NCBI RefSeq assembly: GCF_013376045.1
Contig: NZ_JABMJG010000006.1
Location: 1 to 64,000, forward strand
DNA: 64,000 bases
Source of the DNA: Variovorax sp. SG517
GTDB lineage: Bacteria > Pseudomonadota > Gammaproteobacteria > Burkholderiales > Burkholderiaceae_C
Reading direction: 5' to 3'
Under the pieces are notes generated by a model, which searched no databases, was not told the DNA's origin, and saw only the letters and a program-made list of their open reading frames with translations. Positions 1 to 8,226 of this stretch are shown here, piece after piece; the first letter of the stretch is position 1; every line of letters starts with the position of its first letter. Both the position numbers and the translations under genes were made by a program.

Positions 1-622
1 CAGTTCTTATGCGGTGCCAAGGACCACGCCACACCGCATCGCGCCTGTGATCGCAGGTCGTGCTCCACATAAAACGACGCTCGAGATAATGCGCCAAGCA
101 GCCGGCCTCGGTGACACCGAGCTCGAAGCAGGCCTTGTAGCCCGAGAAGTCATCGCACACCAGGGTGCCGCGCCAGCCGTTCTCGCCGCCAAGCCCAAGG
201 AAGGCCCGGGCGTGCTGCCCGCCGCGGCTGTCGGCGAAGTCGAACACCACTGCGGACAGTGCGTCGTAGGCCGTCGTGCAGTAGCTCCAGAGGTACGCCC
301 GGTGCGTCTTGCCGTGGCCGGGCTTGAGCATGGCCACGGGGGTCTCGTCCGCATGGAGCACCTGGCTGCGAAGCATCTCGCTCCTGAGCGCATCCACCAG
401 CGGCTGCAGGTGAACGCCGCACTGGCCCACCCAAGCGGCCAGCGTCGAGCGAGGGATCGCGAGGCCCGCTCGGCCGAAGATGGCTTCCTGCCTGTACAGC
501 GGCAGGTGATCAAGGTACTTCGCCACCAGCACCTGCGCGAGTAGCCCGGCTGTCGGAATGCCCTTGTCGATGATGTGGGGCGCCACCGGCGCCTGGATCA
601 GTGTCTCGCATCGGGCACACAA
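1..622 (-). pseudogene. IS66-family transposase (TnpC) internal fragment
   Basis: Reading the minus strand gives a continuous frame with hallmark IS66 TnpC stretches: CARCETLIQAPV, IDKGIPTAGLLAQVLVAKY, LPLYRQE and the DDE-region motif HADETPV. It then runs through DDFSGYKACFELGV to GCLAH at about position 89. Beyond that the residues no longer resemble the family. Both ends are missing: the N-terminal zinc-binding part stops abruptly at about 619, where a transporter gene begins on the other strand, and the catalytic glutamate region is lost or lies outside the window. It is a non-functional remnant. No terminal inverted repeat is visible. Confidence 0.8.
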
Positions 623-1271
623 CTTGCCCTACGACCCTCATAAGGAACTTCTGCCGATTTCCGAATTCGCGGCTGCGCCCTTCGTCTGGATCGTCAATGC
701 GCAAGTGCCAGTGAAGACATTTCCGGAACTCGTGGCGTATGCGAAGTCACAGCCCGGCAAGCTCGCGATGGGCGCCACCGGGTTTGCGTCTGCAGCCTAC
801 CTCGGGTCGCAACTCCTGGCCTACCAGACCGGCGCGGAGGTTCTGCCGGTGAACTACGCCGGCAATTTCAGCGCCGACCTGATCTCCAACGTGGTCCAGC
901 TGTCGATGAGTCCTGCCGCGCAGGTGCCCGCCTTGGTGGCGAGCGGCAAGGTTCGTGCTCTGGCGCAGACGGGCAAGCGGAGGGCAGAGGGACTGAAGGA
1001 CATTCCGACTGTCAGCGAGACCGTGCCTGGCTATGTCGTCGATGCCTGGTACGGCGTCTGGGCGCCGGCTGGGACACCAAAAGACATCGTTGCGACCTTG
1101 ACCGAAGCCTGGCGCTCCGTTGCTTCGAAGCCGGAGATCAGAGAGCGCCTCGCGGCCCTGTCGGCCGTCGCCGTCGGCAGCACGGCCGAAGAACTCGACG
1201 CGCTGATCCGCAATGAGACGAAGATGTGGGGCGACGTCGTCAAGGCCCGGAAGATCACGCCTGCGCAGTAA
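621..1271 (+). pseudogene. 5'-truncated Bug/TctC-type solute receptor
   Basis: The 217-codon frame from NLPYDPHKEL to the stop matches the second two-thirds of tripartite tricarboxylate transporter receptors (Bug family, usually about 320 residues). It has the PGKLAMGATG loop, a PALVASGKVRALAQTG segment and the DIPTVSETVPGY motif. The signal peptide and the first ligand-binding lobe are absent, because IS66 sequence ends at 619 and receptor sequence starts at 621. An ATG at 558 opens the frame inside the IS remnant, but the resulting fusion would have no export signal. It is convergent with the intact receptor gene at 1379. I take it as dead. Confidence 0.8.
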
Positions 1272-1378
1272 GCCCAGACGCACCGCGAACCCACCGATCA
1301 AGAAAGCAACAAAGCCCACGGATTTCCAGAAGGAAATCGCGTGGGCAAACCCATGGCTAGCCCAAGACGCCCCGCGTA

Positions 1379-2356
1379 TCACTCGAGCCGAATGTTCGAT
1401 CTCTGTACCACCGCCTTCCATTTCGCAGACTCGCTCGCCATGAACCGGCGCATTTCCTCGGGGGTGCTGCCCCAAGGGTCGATGTCGAACTCAAGAAGCC
1501 GGCGGCGGGTTTCGTCGCCCTTCGCGATTGTCGCGACGGCTCGTGACAGCCGGCTGATGATCGCCGCGTCCGTTGACTTCGGCGCCACCAGCCCGAACCA
1601 TACGAGAACTTCGATGTCCTTGAACCCCTCTTCTGCAAGCGTCGGCACCTGAGGAAACAGTGCGCTGCGCCGCGCGCCCGTCACCGCCAGCGCCCGGATC
1701 GTGCCCGCGCGGGCGTGCTGCACCGCGGTCGTGGTGTTGTCGAACATTGCAGAGATGCGCCCCGAAAGAAGGTCCGTGTACGCGGGCGCCGTTCCGCGAT
1801 AGGGAACGTGAAGCATCTCCGCACCAGTCCGGTACTTGAACAGCTCCCCTGCCAGATGAAGGGGCGACCCCGCACCGGCGGATGCATACGAATACTGCCC
1901 CGGCGACGACCGCAGAAGTTGCACGAACTCCGCCACATTCCTGGCAGGCACCTTGCTGTTCACCACGAGCACCAGCGACGAACCGCCCACAACGCTGATC
2001 GGCTCGAAGTCGCGCTGTGGGTCGTAGCGCAGATTCGGGTAGACGCTCTGGTTGATGGCGAGGCTCGCCGTGTTGCCCAGCAGAAGCGTGTACCCGTCTG
2101 GCCTTGCAGCGGCTACCGCCTGCGCTCCTACCGAGCCCGCCGCGCCGCCGGCGCGATTGTCGATCACGAAATTGCCTGGCATTCGCTCGCCAAGGCTCTG
2201 AGCCATCACGCGCGCAAGGAGGTCGTTGGTGCCGCCTGGTGGAAACGGCACGACAATCTGAACGGATTTTGACGGGTAACTTTCGGCACGAGCGACCGGC
2301 TCGAAGGCCGACCAGGCGCAAAGCGCGCCTGCTTGGAGGAGGTGGCGCCGCCTCAT
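1379..2356 (-). CDS. Bug-family (TctC-like) tripartite tricarboxylate transporter receptor
   Basis: This 325-residue periplasmic solute-binding protein has a secretion signal (RRRHLLQAGALCAWSAF, cut near AESYPSK). The family signatures follow: IVVPFPPGGTNDLLAR, VIDNRAGGAAGSVGA, ARPDGYTLLLG, LHVPYRGTAPAYTDLLSG and QVPTLAEEGF. Length is normal. Its ATG overlaps the stop of the amidohydrolase upstream (ATGA at 2353-2356), so the two are translationally coupled. Bug proteins bind carboxylates, and pairing with a decarboxylase-type amidohydrolase suggests an aromatic or carboxylic acid ligand. No TctA or TctB membrane genes are nearby, as is common for these expanded orphan receptors. The ligand is inferred only. 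Confidence 0.9.
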   Translation of the reverse strand: MRRRHLLQAGALCAWSAFEPVARAESYPSKSVQIVVPFPPGGTNDLLARVMAQSLGERMPGNFVIDNRAGGAAGSVGAQAVAAARPDGYTLLLGNTASLAINQSVYPNLRYDPQRDFEPISVVGGSSLVLVVNSKVPARNVAEFVQLLRSSPGQYSYASAGAGSPLHLAGELFKYRTGAEMLHVPYRGTAPAYTDLLSGRISAMFDNTTTAVQHARAGTIRALAVTGARRSALFPQVPTLAEEGFKDIEVLVWFGLVAPKSTDAAIISRLSRAVATIAKGDETRRRLLEFDIDPWGSTPEEMRRFMASESAKWKAVVQRSNIRLE

Positions 2357-3348
2357 GCCGAATGCACCGTGTCGGCGAGGTCAAGCCCGAGGACCCGTGC
2401 GGCGTTTTTCCAGGCAAGCTTCTCTCGCAGGGCACCGCGCAGATCGAGCGCATTGAAGAACCTGGTGCCGACCGCATTGGACTCATACGGCCAGTCCACC
2501 GAGAACAGGATGTTGTCTTCGCCCATGATGTCGAGCGCACACTGGAAGGCCGGCGCGGAGAATGCGCCGCTCGTAGTGATCAGGAGGTTCTCGCGGAAGC
2601 AATCGCGCGGACTCTTCTTCAGGCCACGGCGACTAACGACATAGGGCGTGTGATCCTCCATCCGTTCGAAGCCGAAGGGCAAACCTTCGCCCATGTGTCC
2701 CAGGATGATTCGCAAGCGCGGGAACTCGTCGAAGACGCCCCCAAATAGCATTCGCAGGAAATGCATACTCGCATCCATCGCGAATCCCCATGCCGGTCGC
2801 GCCAGGTCCTCGTAACCCTTGAAGTAGCTTCCCATCAGCCCGGGGTGTGGCGTGCCGGGATGCACGTAGATGGGAACGTCGCGCGACTGCGCCATGTCCA
2901 GCAGCGGCCACAAGGCTTTGTCATCGAGGAAGCGCCCCGACGTGTGCCCATTGATCATCGCCCCAACGAATCCTTGGTCGAGGCGGGTCTCGAACTCTGT
3001 GAGGGCAGCGCGTATGTCCGCCGTCGGCAAGGCGGCAAACGCACGGAAGCGATCAGGATGCGCGGCGACGGCTGCAGCCATTCTGTCGTTCGCGTCCCTC
3101 GCCATCGAGATCGCCTGATCGCCGGCGAAGGCCTGGCACCCTGGGGTGGTCAGCGACAGAACCTGCAGGCTGATGCCGGTCGCGTCCATGCTCGCCAAGC
3201 GGCTGCTACCGACATCGAGCAGTTCCCTCTCGATGTCGTGGCCCACATGGGCGCTACGAGCAGCGTACCAAGTCTGGCGCACCGCATCGAAGGACGCATC
3301 CTTGTGCATGGGGGTTGTGATGTGCTCCTCGAGGGTGATGACTCTCAT
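2353..3348 (-). CDS. Amidohydrolase family 2 (ACMSD / aromatic decarboxylase-like)
   Basis: The predicted protein has 331 residues. The start is placed at MRVITLEEH because AAGGAGAC lies just upstream; the frame is open for another 34 codons without a better ribosome site. The N-terminal EEH (residues 7-9) corresponds to the ExH metal motif of the gamma-resorcylate/2,3-dihydroxybenzoate decarboxylase branch of the ACMSD family. Later landmarks are IYVHPGTPHPG, GHMGEGLPFGFERM and FSVDWPYESN, whose His and Asp are the other expected metal and catalytic ligands. It probably performs non-oxidative decarboxylation or hydrolysis of a small cyclic or aromatic acid in the cytoplasm. It is the first gene of a two-gene operon with the Bug receptor and is divergent from a LysR regulator. 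Confidence 0.85.
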   Translation of the reverse strand: MRVITLEEHITTPMHKDASFDAVRQTWYAARSAHVGHDIERELLDVGSSRLASMDATGISLQVLSLTTPGCQAFAGDQAISMARDANDRMAAAVAAHPDRFRAFAALPTADIRAALTEFETRLDQGFVGAMINGHTSGRFLDDKALWPLLDMAQSRDVPIYVHPGTPHPGLMGSYFKGYEDLARPAWGFAMDASMHFLRMLFGGVFDEFPRLRIILGHMGEGLPFGFERMEDHTPYVVSRRGLKKSPRDCFRENLLITTSGAFSAPAFQCALDIMGEDNILFSVDWPYESNAVGTRFFNALDLRGALREKLAWKNAARVLGLDLADTVHSA

Positions 3349-3399
3349 CTTTTTGTCTCCTTTTGATGCGCAATTAGGCCGTTGTGCAGTGGAGCCGGT

Positions 3400-3412
3400 A
3401 AAGTTCAACTTT
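3400..3412. promoter_or_regulatory. Inverted repeat in divergent LysR promoter region
   Basis: AAAGTT-C-AACTTT is a perfect 13-bp dyad in the 88-bp gap between the amidohydrolase and the LysR gene. Its place between divergent promoters fits a LysR-family operator. Only the symmetry and position support this. Confidence 0.4.
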
Positions 3413-3436
3413 TCGAATGTTTCTTCAGAAATCTTG

Positions 3437-4357
3437 ATGACGCGGATCAAGCTTCGGCAGCTGTGCTGCTTTCTCGAGGTGTTTCAGCGCAGGAAGATCG
3501 CCCTGGCTGCCGAGCAGTTGCACATGACCCAGTCGGCGGTCAGCATGAGTCTCAAGCAGCTGGAGGAATCGGTCGGCGCGCCGCTGTTCGACCGGACCAC
3601 ACGTTCGTTGGTGCCGACCCTGGCGGCTATCGAACTTGCACCGGTCGCAGAACGCATGCTGCGGGACAGCCGCCACATGGAGAACATGTTCCGACACACA
3701 CAGGCACGCGGCGGCAGGCTGTCGATCGTGACCACCCCAACGCTGGCCCAGACCTTGCTGCCCAGTCTCATCGCAGGCTTTGCGGCGTCATACAAAGAGG
3801 TCCGCGTCGATGTCATCGACGTGACGCCGGAGCACTTCGCCGTGACGCTCGCTTCGGGGCAGGCAGACATTGGCTTCGGCTTCCTCGGCCATGACGACAC
3901 CGAATTCAAGCAGCATCGCGTCTTCGAGGATCAGCTGTGCCTCGTCATGCCATCGACGATGCCCGGGATCGAGCGTGATCACGTGACCTGGCGGGGTCTG
4001 CAGCGCATCCCGGTGGCACTCACGCGCCCGGGCTACGGCATCCGAGAGATCATCGACAAGACGACGCTTGCCGCCGGCATCTCGCTGCAGCTCTCCCATG
4101 AGGTTGGACTGCTGACTACCGCGCTCGCCCTGACCTCGCAGGGGCTCACCAACACGATTGCCCCTCGCCAAATTGCCCGCCTGCCATTCTTCGCAGGTTT
4201 GTCGGTGTGCCGCATCCGGGCACCAGTGGTACGGCGGGATGTGAGCGTCGTGTTCCAGGCGCGTCGCACCCCTTCCCCCGCGGCACAGAGATTTCTCGAC
4301 TATGCGATGGAGTTCTCGAAAACTGCTAAATCCGGAGACGACCTGCGGAAGGTCTGA
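3437..4357 (+). CDS. LysR-family transcriptional regulator
   Basis: A 306-residue regulator. The N-terminal winged helix-turn-helix is clear: LRQLCCFLEVFQRRKIALAAEQLHMTQSAVS followed by LEESVGAPLFDRTTRS. A type 2 periplasmic-binding effector domain fills the rest (RLSIVTTPTLAQTLLPSL, GQADIGFGF). The start at 3437 gives the canonical LysR N-terminus; the frame extends upstream into the opposite-strand operon, which is less likely. It is divergent from the amidohydrolase-Bug operon and is the likely regulator of it, with the substrate or a metabolite as co-inducer. Confidence 0.9.
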   Translation: MTRIKLRQLCCFLEVFQRRKIALAAEQLHMTQSAVSMSLKQLEESVGAPLFDRTTRSLVPTLAAIELAPVAERMLRDSRHMENMFRHTQARGGRLSIVTTPTLAQTLLPSLIAGFAASYKEVRVDVIDVTPEHFAVTLASGQADIGFGFLGHDDTEFKQHRVFEDQLCLVMPSTMPGIERDHVTWRGLQRIPVALTRPGYGIREIIDKTTLAAGISLQLSHEVGLLTTALALTSQGLTNTIAPRQIARLPFFAGLSVCRIRAPVVRRDVSVVFQARRTPSPAAQRFLDYAMEFSKTAKSGDDLRKV

Positions 4358-4845
4358 ACGAGCCCGCAAATCATGCTGGGGGATGTTGTATCGAGCAAAG
4401 GAATCTGGACAATCCGGACGATGAGCAACTGAGCTTCTCGGACGCGGCGTCCACCTGCAAGAGGAAGAAGACGAGAAGCCATTTGCGTCTGAGACGTTGA
4501 CCAATTCCTCATCGCTCGCTGCCAACAAGCAGACTTCCATTCTGGACGCTGCAACGGTATGTCTCCTACACTCTTGATCAAGGACACCAATAGGCGTCCT
4601 AACAATAAGAGACGCTGTGGCCAACATTGACGGTACCGGCGTTCCAGCCGTGGACACGGCTGGGGCGCGCAGGCAGGATTCAAGGTGACCTGGTAAGCCC
4701 CGGAGTATCCGGACGGAGGTTGAGAGAGCATCGCATGAAGCCCTATTCGCCACGCTGGGCTTCGGTGGTGACCACCGCGCGGTTCGGAGACCGGCGTTGG
4801 CGTACCTGCGCGTGTCCTAACCTTTTAGAGACCAGTGACTGTGAT
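4358..4845. other. 488-bp stretch with no recognisable gene
   Basis: Between the LysR stop and the left end of the IS3 remnant I find only short ORFs in conflicting frames, none with a recognisable product or good ribosome site. The sequence may be leftover flank disrupted by the insertions that follow. Confidence 0.5.
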
Positions 4846-4879
4846 TGAATCGCCCCGGGATTCGCGGAGGCCGTTTGGT

Positions 4880-4895
4880 TTAAGGCTACGCTGAA
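4880..4895 (+). repeat. IS5 left end: TTAA target duplication and inverted repeat
   Basis: TTAA at 4880-4883 followed by GGCTACGCTGAA at 4884-4895. The partner is at 6031-6046 in inverted orientation. Confidence 0.85.
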
Positions 4896-6042
4896 GTAGC
4901 CACCCTTTTTCGGCATTGAGCGTGCTGCAGGCTTTGCATTGCGCTGATCGTCATTCAGGATGGCGGGGTTTCCCCTTTGTTGCGCATCGGCGGGCCGCGT
5001 TGCGAGGCCCCGGACGTTTCACGGGCGCACGCGCACCAGCAGCAGCCCTCGGCTCATGTAGATGTTGGCCAGCGCAAGGGCCGTGAATGCCCTGGTCGCG
5101 TTCTTGTGAAGTCCACGATACCGGACCTTGCTGAAGCCCCACAGCCTCTTGATGACACCGAACACGTGCTCGACCTGCGCGCGCACCTTGGACTTCTTGC
5201 GGTTGCTCAGCCGCTGGCTCTCATCGGGCTCGCCATCGACCTTGCGCATACGCTCGTTGGTGCAGTCCAGCGCCGCAGGCGCCTTGCTGGTGATCAACTC
5301 CTGCTGGCCCGCATAGGCGCAATCTCCGTAGACCTTCAACTCTTCGCCGTGCAGCAGTTCGGGCAACGGGTGCTTGTCGTGCACGTTGGCCGCCGTGACC
5401 ACCGCGCTGTGGGCCAGCCCCGTGCGGCTGTCCACGCCAATGTGCAGCTTCATGCCGAAGAACCAGTTCTTGCCCTTGGCCACCTGGTGCATCTCTGGAT
5501 CTCGCTTCTTGTCAGCGTTCTTCGTGGAACTGGGCGCGCTGATGATCGTCACATCTACGATCGTGCCGGTGCCTACCTTCAGCCCTTGGCCTTGCAACAC
5601 TTCGCCCACCTTGGCGAACAGCGCCTGCCCAAGGTGGTGCTTCTCGAGCAATCGGCGAAATCTCAGCAGCGTCGTTGCATCGGGAACACGCTCACGGCCC
5701 AGGTCGATGCCCACGAAGCTGCGCAGGCTTGCACTGTCATACAACGCCTCTTCGCACGCCTCGTCCGCCAGATTGAACCAATGCTGCACGAACAACATGC
5801 GCAGCATCCGCTCCAGTCCGACGGGCGGGCGCCCGCCTTCGCCCTTGGGGTAGTGCGGCTGCACCACCGCGCAAAGCTCCTGCCAGGGCAGGATCTTGTC
5901 CATCATGTTGAGGAACACGTCCCGCTTCGTCGGGCGGCGGAATTGCTCAAAGCCTTTGTCTGCAGCCATCGCCAAGGTCTGTTGCTTCATGTTCGGATCA
6001 ACGAATCAGCCGAGGTGGCCGTGGACCTTTTTCAGCGTAGCC
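4884..6042 (-). mobile_element. IS5-group insertion sequence, 1159 bp, apparently complete
   Basis: Both ends read GGCTACGCTGAA inward (4884-4895 and the complement of 6031-6042), a perfect 12-bp terminal inverted repeat. Each end is flanked by TTAA (4880-4883 and 6043-6046), which fits the YTAR 4-bp target duplication of the IS5 group. One full transposase gene fills the interior. The host sequence is the IS3 remnant, just past its orfB stop, so this insertion is the younger event. Confidence 0.88.
5019..5990 (-). CDS. IS5-family transposase
   Basis: This 323-residue DDE transposase is full length for the IS5 group. The N-terminus (KGFEQFRRPTKRDVFLNMMD) and the segment LRFRRLLEKHHLGQALF are family-typical. 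The catalytic triad can be placed: Asp in GTIVDVTIISAP, Asp in VYGDCAYAGQ and Glu in VEHVFGVIKRLWGF. No frameshift or internal stop is visible, so the protein may be active. It is the sole gene of the element at 4884-6042. Confidence 0.9.
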   Translation of the reverse strand: MKQQTLAMAADKGFEQFRRPTKRDVFLNMMDKILPWQELCAVVQPHYPKGEGGRPPVGLERMLRMLFVQHWFNLADEACEEALYDSASLRSFVGIDLGRERVPDATTLLRFRRLLEKHHLGQALFAKVGEVLQGQGLKVGTGTIVDVTIISAPSSTKNADKKRDPEMHQVAKGKNWFFGMKLHIGVDSRTGLAHSAVVTAANVHDKHPLPELLHGEELKVYGDCAYAGQQELITSKAPAALDCTNERMRKVDGEPDESQRLSNRKKSKVRAQVEHVFGVIKRLWGFSKVRYRGLHKNATRAFTALALANIYMSRGLLLVRVRP

Positions 6043-6046
6043 TTAA
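6031..6046 (-). repeat. IS5 right end: inverted repeat and TTAA target duplication
   Basis: The plus strand reads TTCAGCGTAGCC then TTAA, the exact complement of the left end, so the terminus and the 4-bp target duplication are both intact. Confidence 0.85.
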
Positions 6047-6047
6047 G

Positions 6048-6899
6048 TCAGGCCACCACGTCGGTGTTCTGACTGGCGAGTTGCCGGTAGTAGTTTGCCT
6101 CGGCTTCTGCTGGCGGGATATACCTGATGGGTTCGAGCAGGCGATGGTGGTTGAACCACGACACCCATTCGAGCGTTGCGAACTCCACGGCCTCCTTGGT
6201 TTTCCAGCGCGCTCGACGATGAATTAGTTCGGCCTTGTAGAGCCCGTTGATGGTCTCGGCCAAGGCGTTGTCATAGCTGTCGCCCGTGCTGCCCACCGAC
6301 GGCTCGATACCTGCTTCTGCAAGCCGCTCGGTGTAACGAATGCTGACGTACTGCGAGCCCCTGTCGGAGTGACAGACCAGTCCTCCATCGCGTTCGGGCT
6401 GCCGGGCGTACAGAGCTTGCTCCAGCGCATCGAGCACGAAGTCTGTTCGCATCGAACTGCTCACCCGCCGGCCGACGATGCGCCTGGCAAACACATCGAT
6501 GACGAAGGCCACGTACAGCCAACCCTGCCAGGTCGAGACGTACGTGAAGTCGCTGACCCACAACTGGTTCGGCCGCTCGGCACAGAACTGCCGGTTGACC
6601 CGGTCCAGCGGGCATGGCGCCTTCGCATCACCGACCGTAGTGCGCACGATCTTGCCGCGCATCGCACCACGCAGGCCCAGCCTAGGCATCAGTCGCTCGA
6701 CCGTGCAGCGGGTCACGACAACGCCTTCGCGTGCCAGTTGCCGCCACACCTTGTCGGCGCCGTAGACCTGCATATTGGCCTGCCAGACACGTTCAATCTG
6801 CGGCATCAGCATCTCGTCGCGATGAGCCCGGACGCAGCGCTTGTGGGGCTCTCGAAGCAGCACCGCATGCCTTCGATATGCCGATGGGGCGACCTGCAA
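6048..6899 (-). CDS. IS3-family transposase OrfB (integrase-core domain)
   Basis: The core of an rve-type DDE integrase is intact: WVSDFTYVSTWQGWLYVAFV (first Asp), VCHSDRGSQY (second Asp) and DNALAETINGLYKAELI (Glu). The start given is a TTG. In IS3 elements OrfB is normally made as an OrfA-OrfB fusion by -1 frameshifting, and the frame does continue upstream to DFIDKHRDAFGVEPLCKVLQV. Because OrfA here has a stop and lacks its beginning, no functional transposase is expected. The TGA stop at 6048-6050 lies 4 bp from the IS5 insertion. Confidence 0.75.
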   Translation of the reverse strand: MQVAPSAYRRHAVLLREPHKRCVRAHRDEMLMPQIERVWQANMQVYGADKVWRQLAREGVVVTRCTVERLMPRLGLRGAMRGKIVRTTVGDAKAPCPLDRVNRQFCAERPNQLWVSDFTYVSTWQGWLYVAFVIDVFARRIVGRRVSSSMRTDFVLDALEQALYARQPERDGGLVCHSDRGSQYVSIRYTERLAEAGIEPSVGSTGDSYDNALAETINGLYKAELIHRRARWKTKEAVEFATLEWVSWFNHHRLLEPIRYIPPAEAEANYYRQLASQNTDVVA

Positions 6900-6955
6900 G
6901 ACCTTGCAGAGCGGCTCGACCCCGAAGGCATCGCGATGCTTGTCGATGAAGTCCT

Positions 6956-7195
6956 TCAGGACTTGAGCCGGCGGTCGAGCTCCGCCTGGGCGAAAAACGC
7001 GCTGGCCAGCTTCAGTATCTCGTCGGCTCAGCGCAGTTCCTTGTTCTCGCGCTCCAGTTCCTTCATCCGCTGAGCCTCACTGGTCGTGACGCCTTCGCGT
7101 ACGCCGGCATCGACTTCGGCACGCTTGACCCATTCGTTCAAGGTCTGGGGAACGCATCCAATCTTCGGCGCGATGGACTCGATGGCGGCCGTTGT
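6956..7195 (-). pseudogene. IS3-family OrfA remnant (HTH protein)
   Basis: The frame encodes AAIESIAPKIGCVPQTLNEW and then VKRAEVDAGVREGVTTSEA, KELERENKELR, stop, ADEILKLASAFFAQAELDR. This is the normal second half of an IS3 OrfA with its leucine-zipper-like tail. A TGA at 7028-7030 stands where an arginine codon is expected, so it is probably a CGA to TGA transition. The N-terminal helix-turn-helix start is missing because homology ends near 7195. Confidence 0.8.
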
Positions 7196-7323
7196 CTAGC
7201 AGCGTGCGTGCCTAGTTTCGGGCGTAGAACAGGGCCAGAGGCGCGAATCCGCGCTGATTTGCTGTGAGAACAGACGTGCGAGGGAGCAACAACGCCGCTG
7301 AGGCGCAGACTCATACAGATAGT

Positions 7324-8226
7324 TCAGGCTTTCGTATGGTCGCGCACGATTTTCACAAACTCAGTGACTAAGGCGCTAACGTTTCGCTGTTCGAGGATGC
7401 GATCGTCGCTACCTTGTTCGCCGATTTCGTGGAAAGCGCAAAACTGCGCAGGCCCCTCCTTCTCGAAGCCCTCAATGCCCTGTTCGTCGCAGAATTTCCT
7501 CTCCAAGGCTCGTAGGCCTTGCTCTAGGGCCTCGTGGTGCTTGCCCTCTTTCAGTCGATCGGCATATTGCACGGCCAGCTTCTCGGTCGAGTCCGCATAG
7601 CGCATCACGTGGACGAGATCCGCGGCGTCCTTGTTCGTCTTCCTGTCATCGAAAGCGAGTGCCTTCAGCAGGATGAACGCCACAGCATCGGCATAACGGA
7701 TCTGGACCTTTGTCTTGCCGTTGCCGTCCGGTAGTTCGACGATGACTTCCCGCTCGAGGTACATTTCGTGGACCACGCCAGCGTGCAGGATCTGCATCGC
7801 CGAGACACCTTCGTCGACAACCGATTCCGCGCGCGCATTCTTGGCGGGGTCGTCGGTGTGCTGGAGGAACTCCACGACGATTGTTTGCCCGTCGACCTTC
7901 CTCTCCCAGCGCCAGGAACTGGGATTGCCATCCTTGTTGAGCACGCGCGAAAACCCGTTGGCCTTCAGTTGCGCGCTCAGTTTGTTGTACTTGCCCTTCT
8001 CGGCGAGAACCTCGATTGCCAGGACGATGTCGACGTCAGTCGTGCCTGCGTGCTTAGGCACGTCCGGTGGTGCTTCAGGTGTGAGGTAGCGCGGCACAAG
8101 TCCGCCGACCAGGCGCAAAGTCGACGCGAGCGTGCCGAAGGCACGCAGCAACATTCCCAAGGCCGCCTCGCAGGCGCGCGTCAGCTCGTCATCGTACTCC
8201 GCGAACGTCTTGTGCTTCATGCTCAC
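7324..8226 (-). CDS. AbiEii-like nucleotidyltransferase (putative type IV toxin)
   Basis: The protein has 300 residues and nucleotidyltransferase-fold features: GGLVPRYL (41-48) followed by TTDVDI, with Asp64 and Asp66 as the likely catalytic pair, then KYNKLSAQLKANGFSRV. This is the pattern of AbiEii-type MNT-fold toxins. Its start overlaps the stop of the upstream partner by 4 bp (ATGA at 8223-8226), the arrangement known from abiEi-abiEii operons, where the toxin gene is second. Family assignment rests on motif and gene order. It could instead be a related nucleotidyltransferase without abortive-infection activity. Confidence 0.6.
   Translation of the reverse strand: MSMKHKTFAEYDDELTRACEAALGMLLRAFGTLASTLRLVGGLVPRYLTPEAPPDVPKHAGTTDVDIVLAIEVLAEKGKYNKLSAQLKANGFSRVLNKDGNPSSWRWERKVDGQTIVVEFLQHTDDPAKNARAESVVDEGVSAMQILHAGVVHEMYLEREVIVELPDGNGKTKVQIRYADAVAFILLKALAFDDRKTNKDAADLVHVMRYADSTEKLAVQYADRLKEGKHHEALEQGLRALERKFCDEQGIEGFEKEGPAQFCAFHEIGEQGSDDRILEQRNVSALVTEFVKIVRDHTKA

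Larger units (their letters stand above)
4846..7195 (-). mobile_element. IS3-family element remnant, split by an IS5-group insertion
   Basis: The left end begins TGAATCGCCCCGGGATT, a typical IS3-type terminus, at 4846. After the inserted IS5 element (4884-6042) the remnant resumes with the stop codon of orfB at 6048 and continues through orfB and orfA. It breaks off near 7195 inside orfA, so the right terminus and the orfA start are lost. The element is dead in place: one end is missing, orfA carries a stop codon, and another IS sits between orfB and the left end. Confidence 0.8.

Noticed and set aside
4627..4700. A short plus-strand ORF after the LysR gene as the start of a truncated enzyme
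   Set aside because: The frame closes after about 20 codons and shows no family signature.
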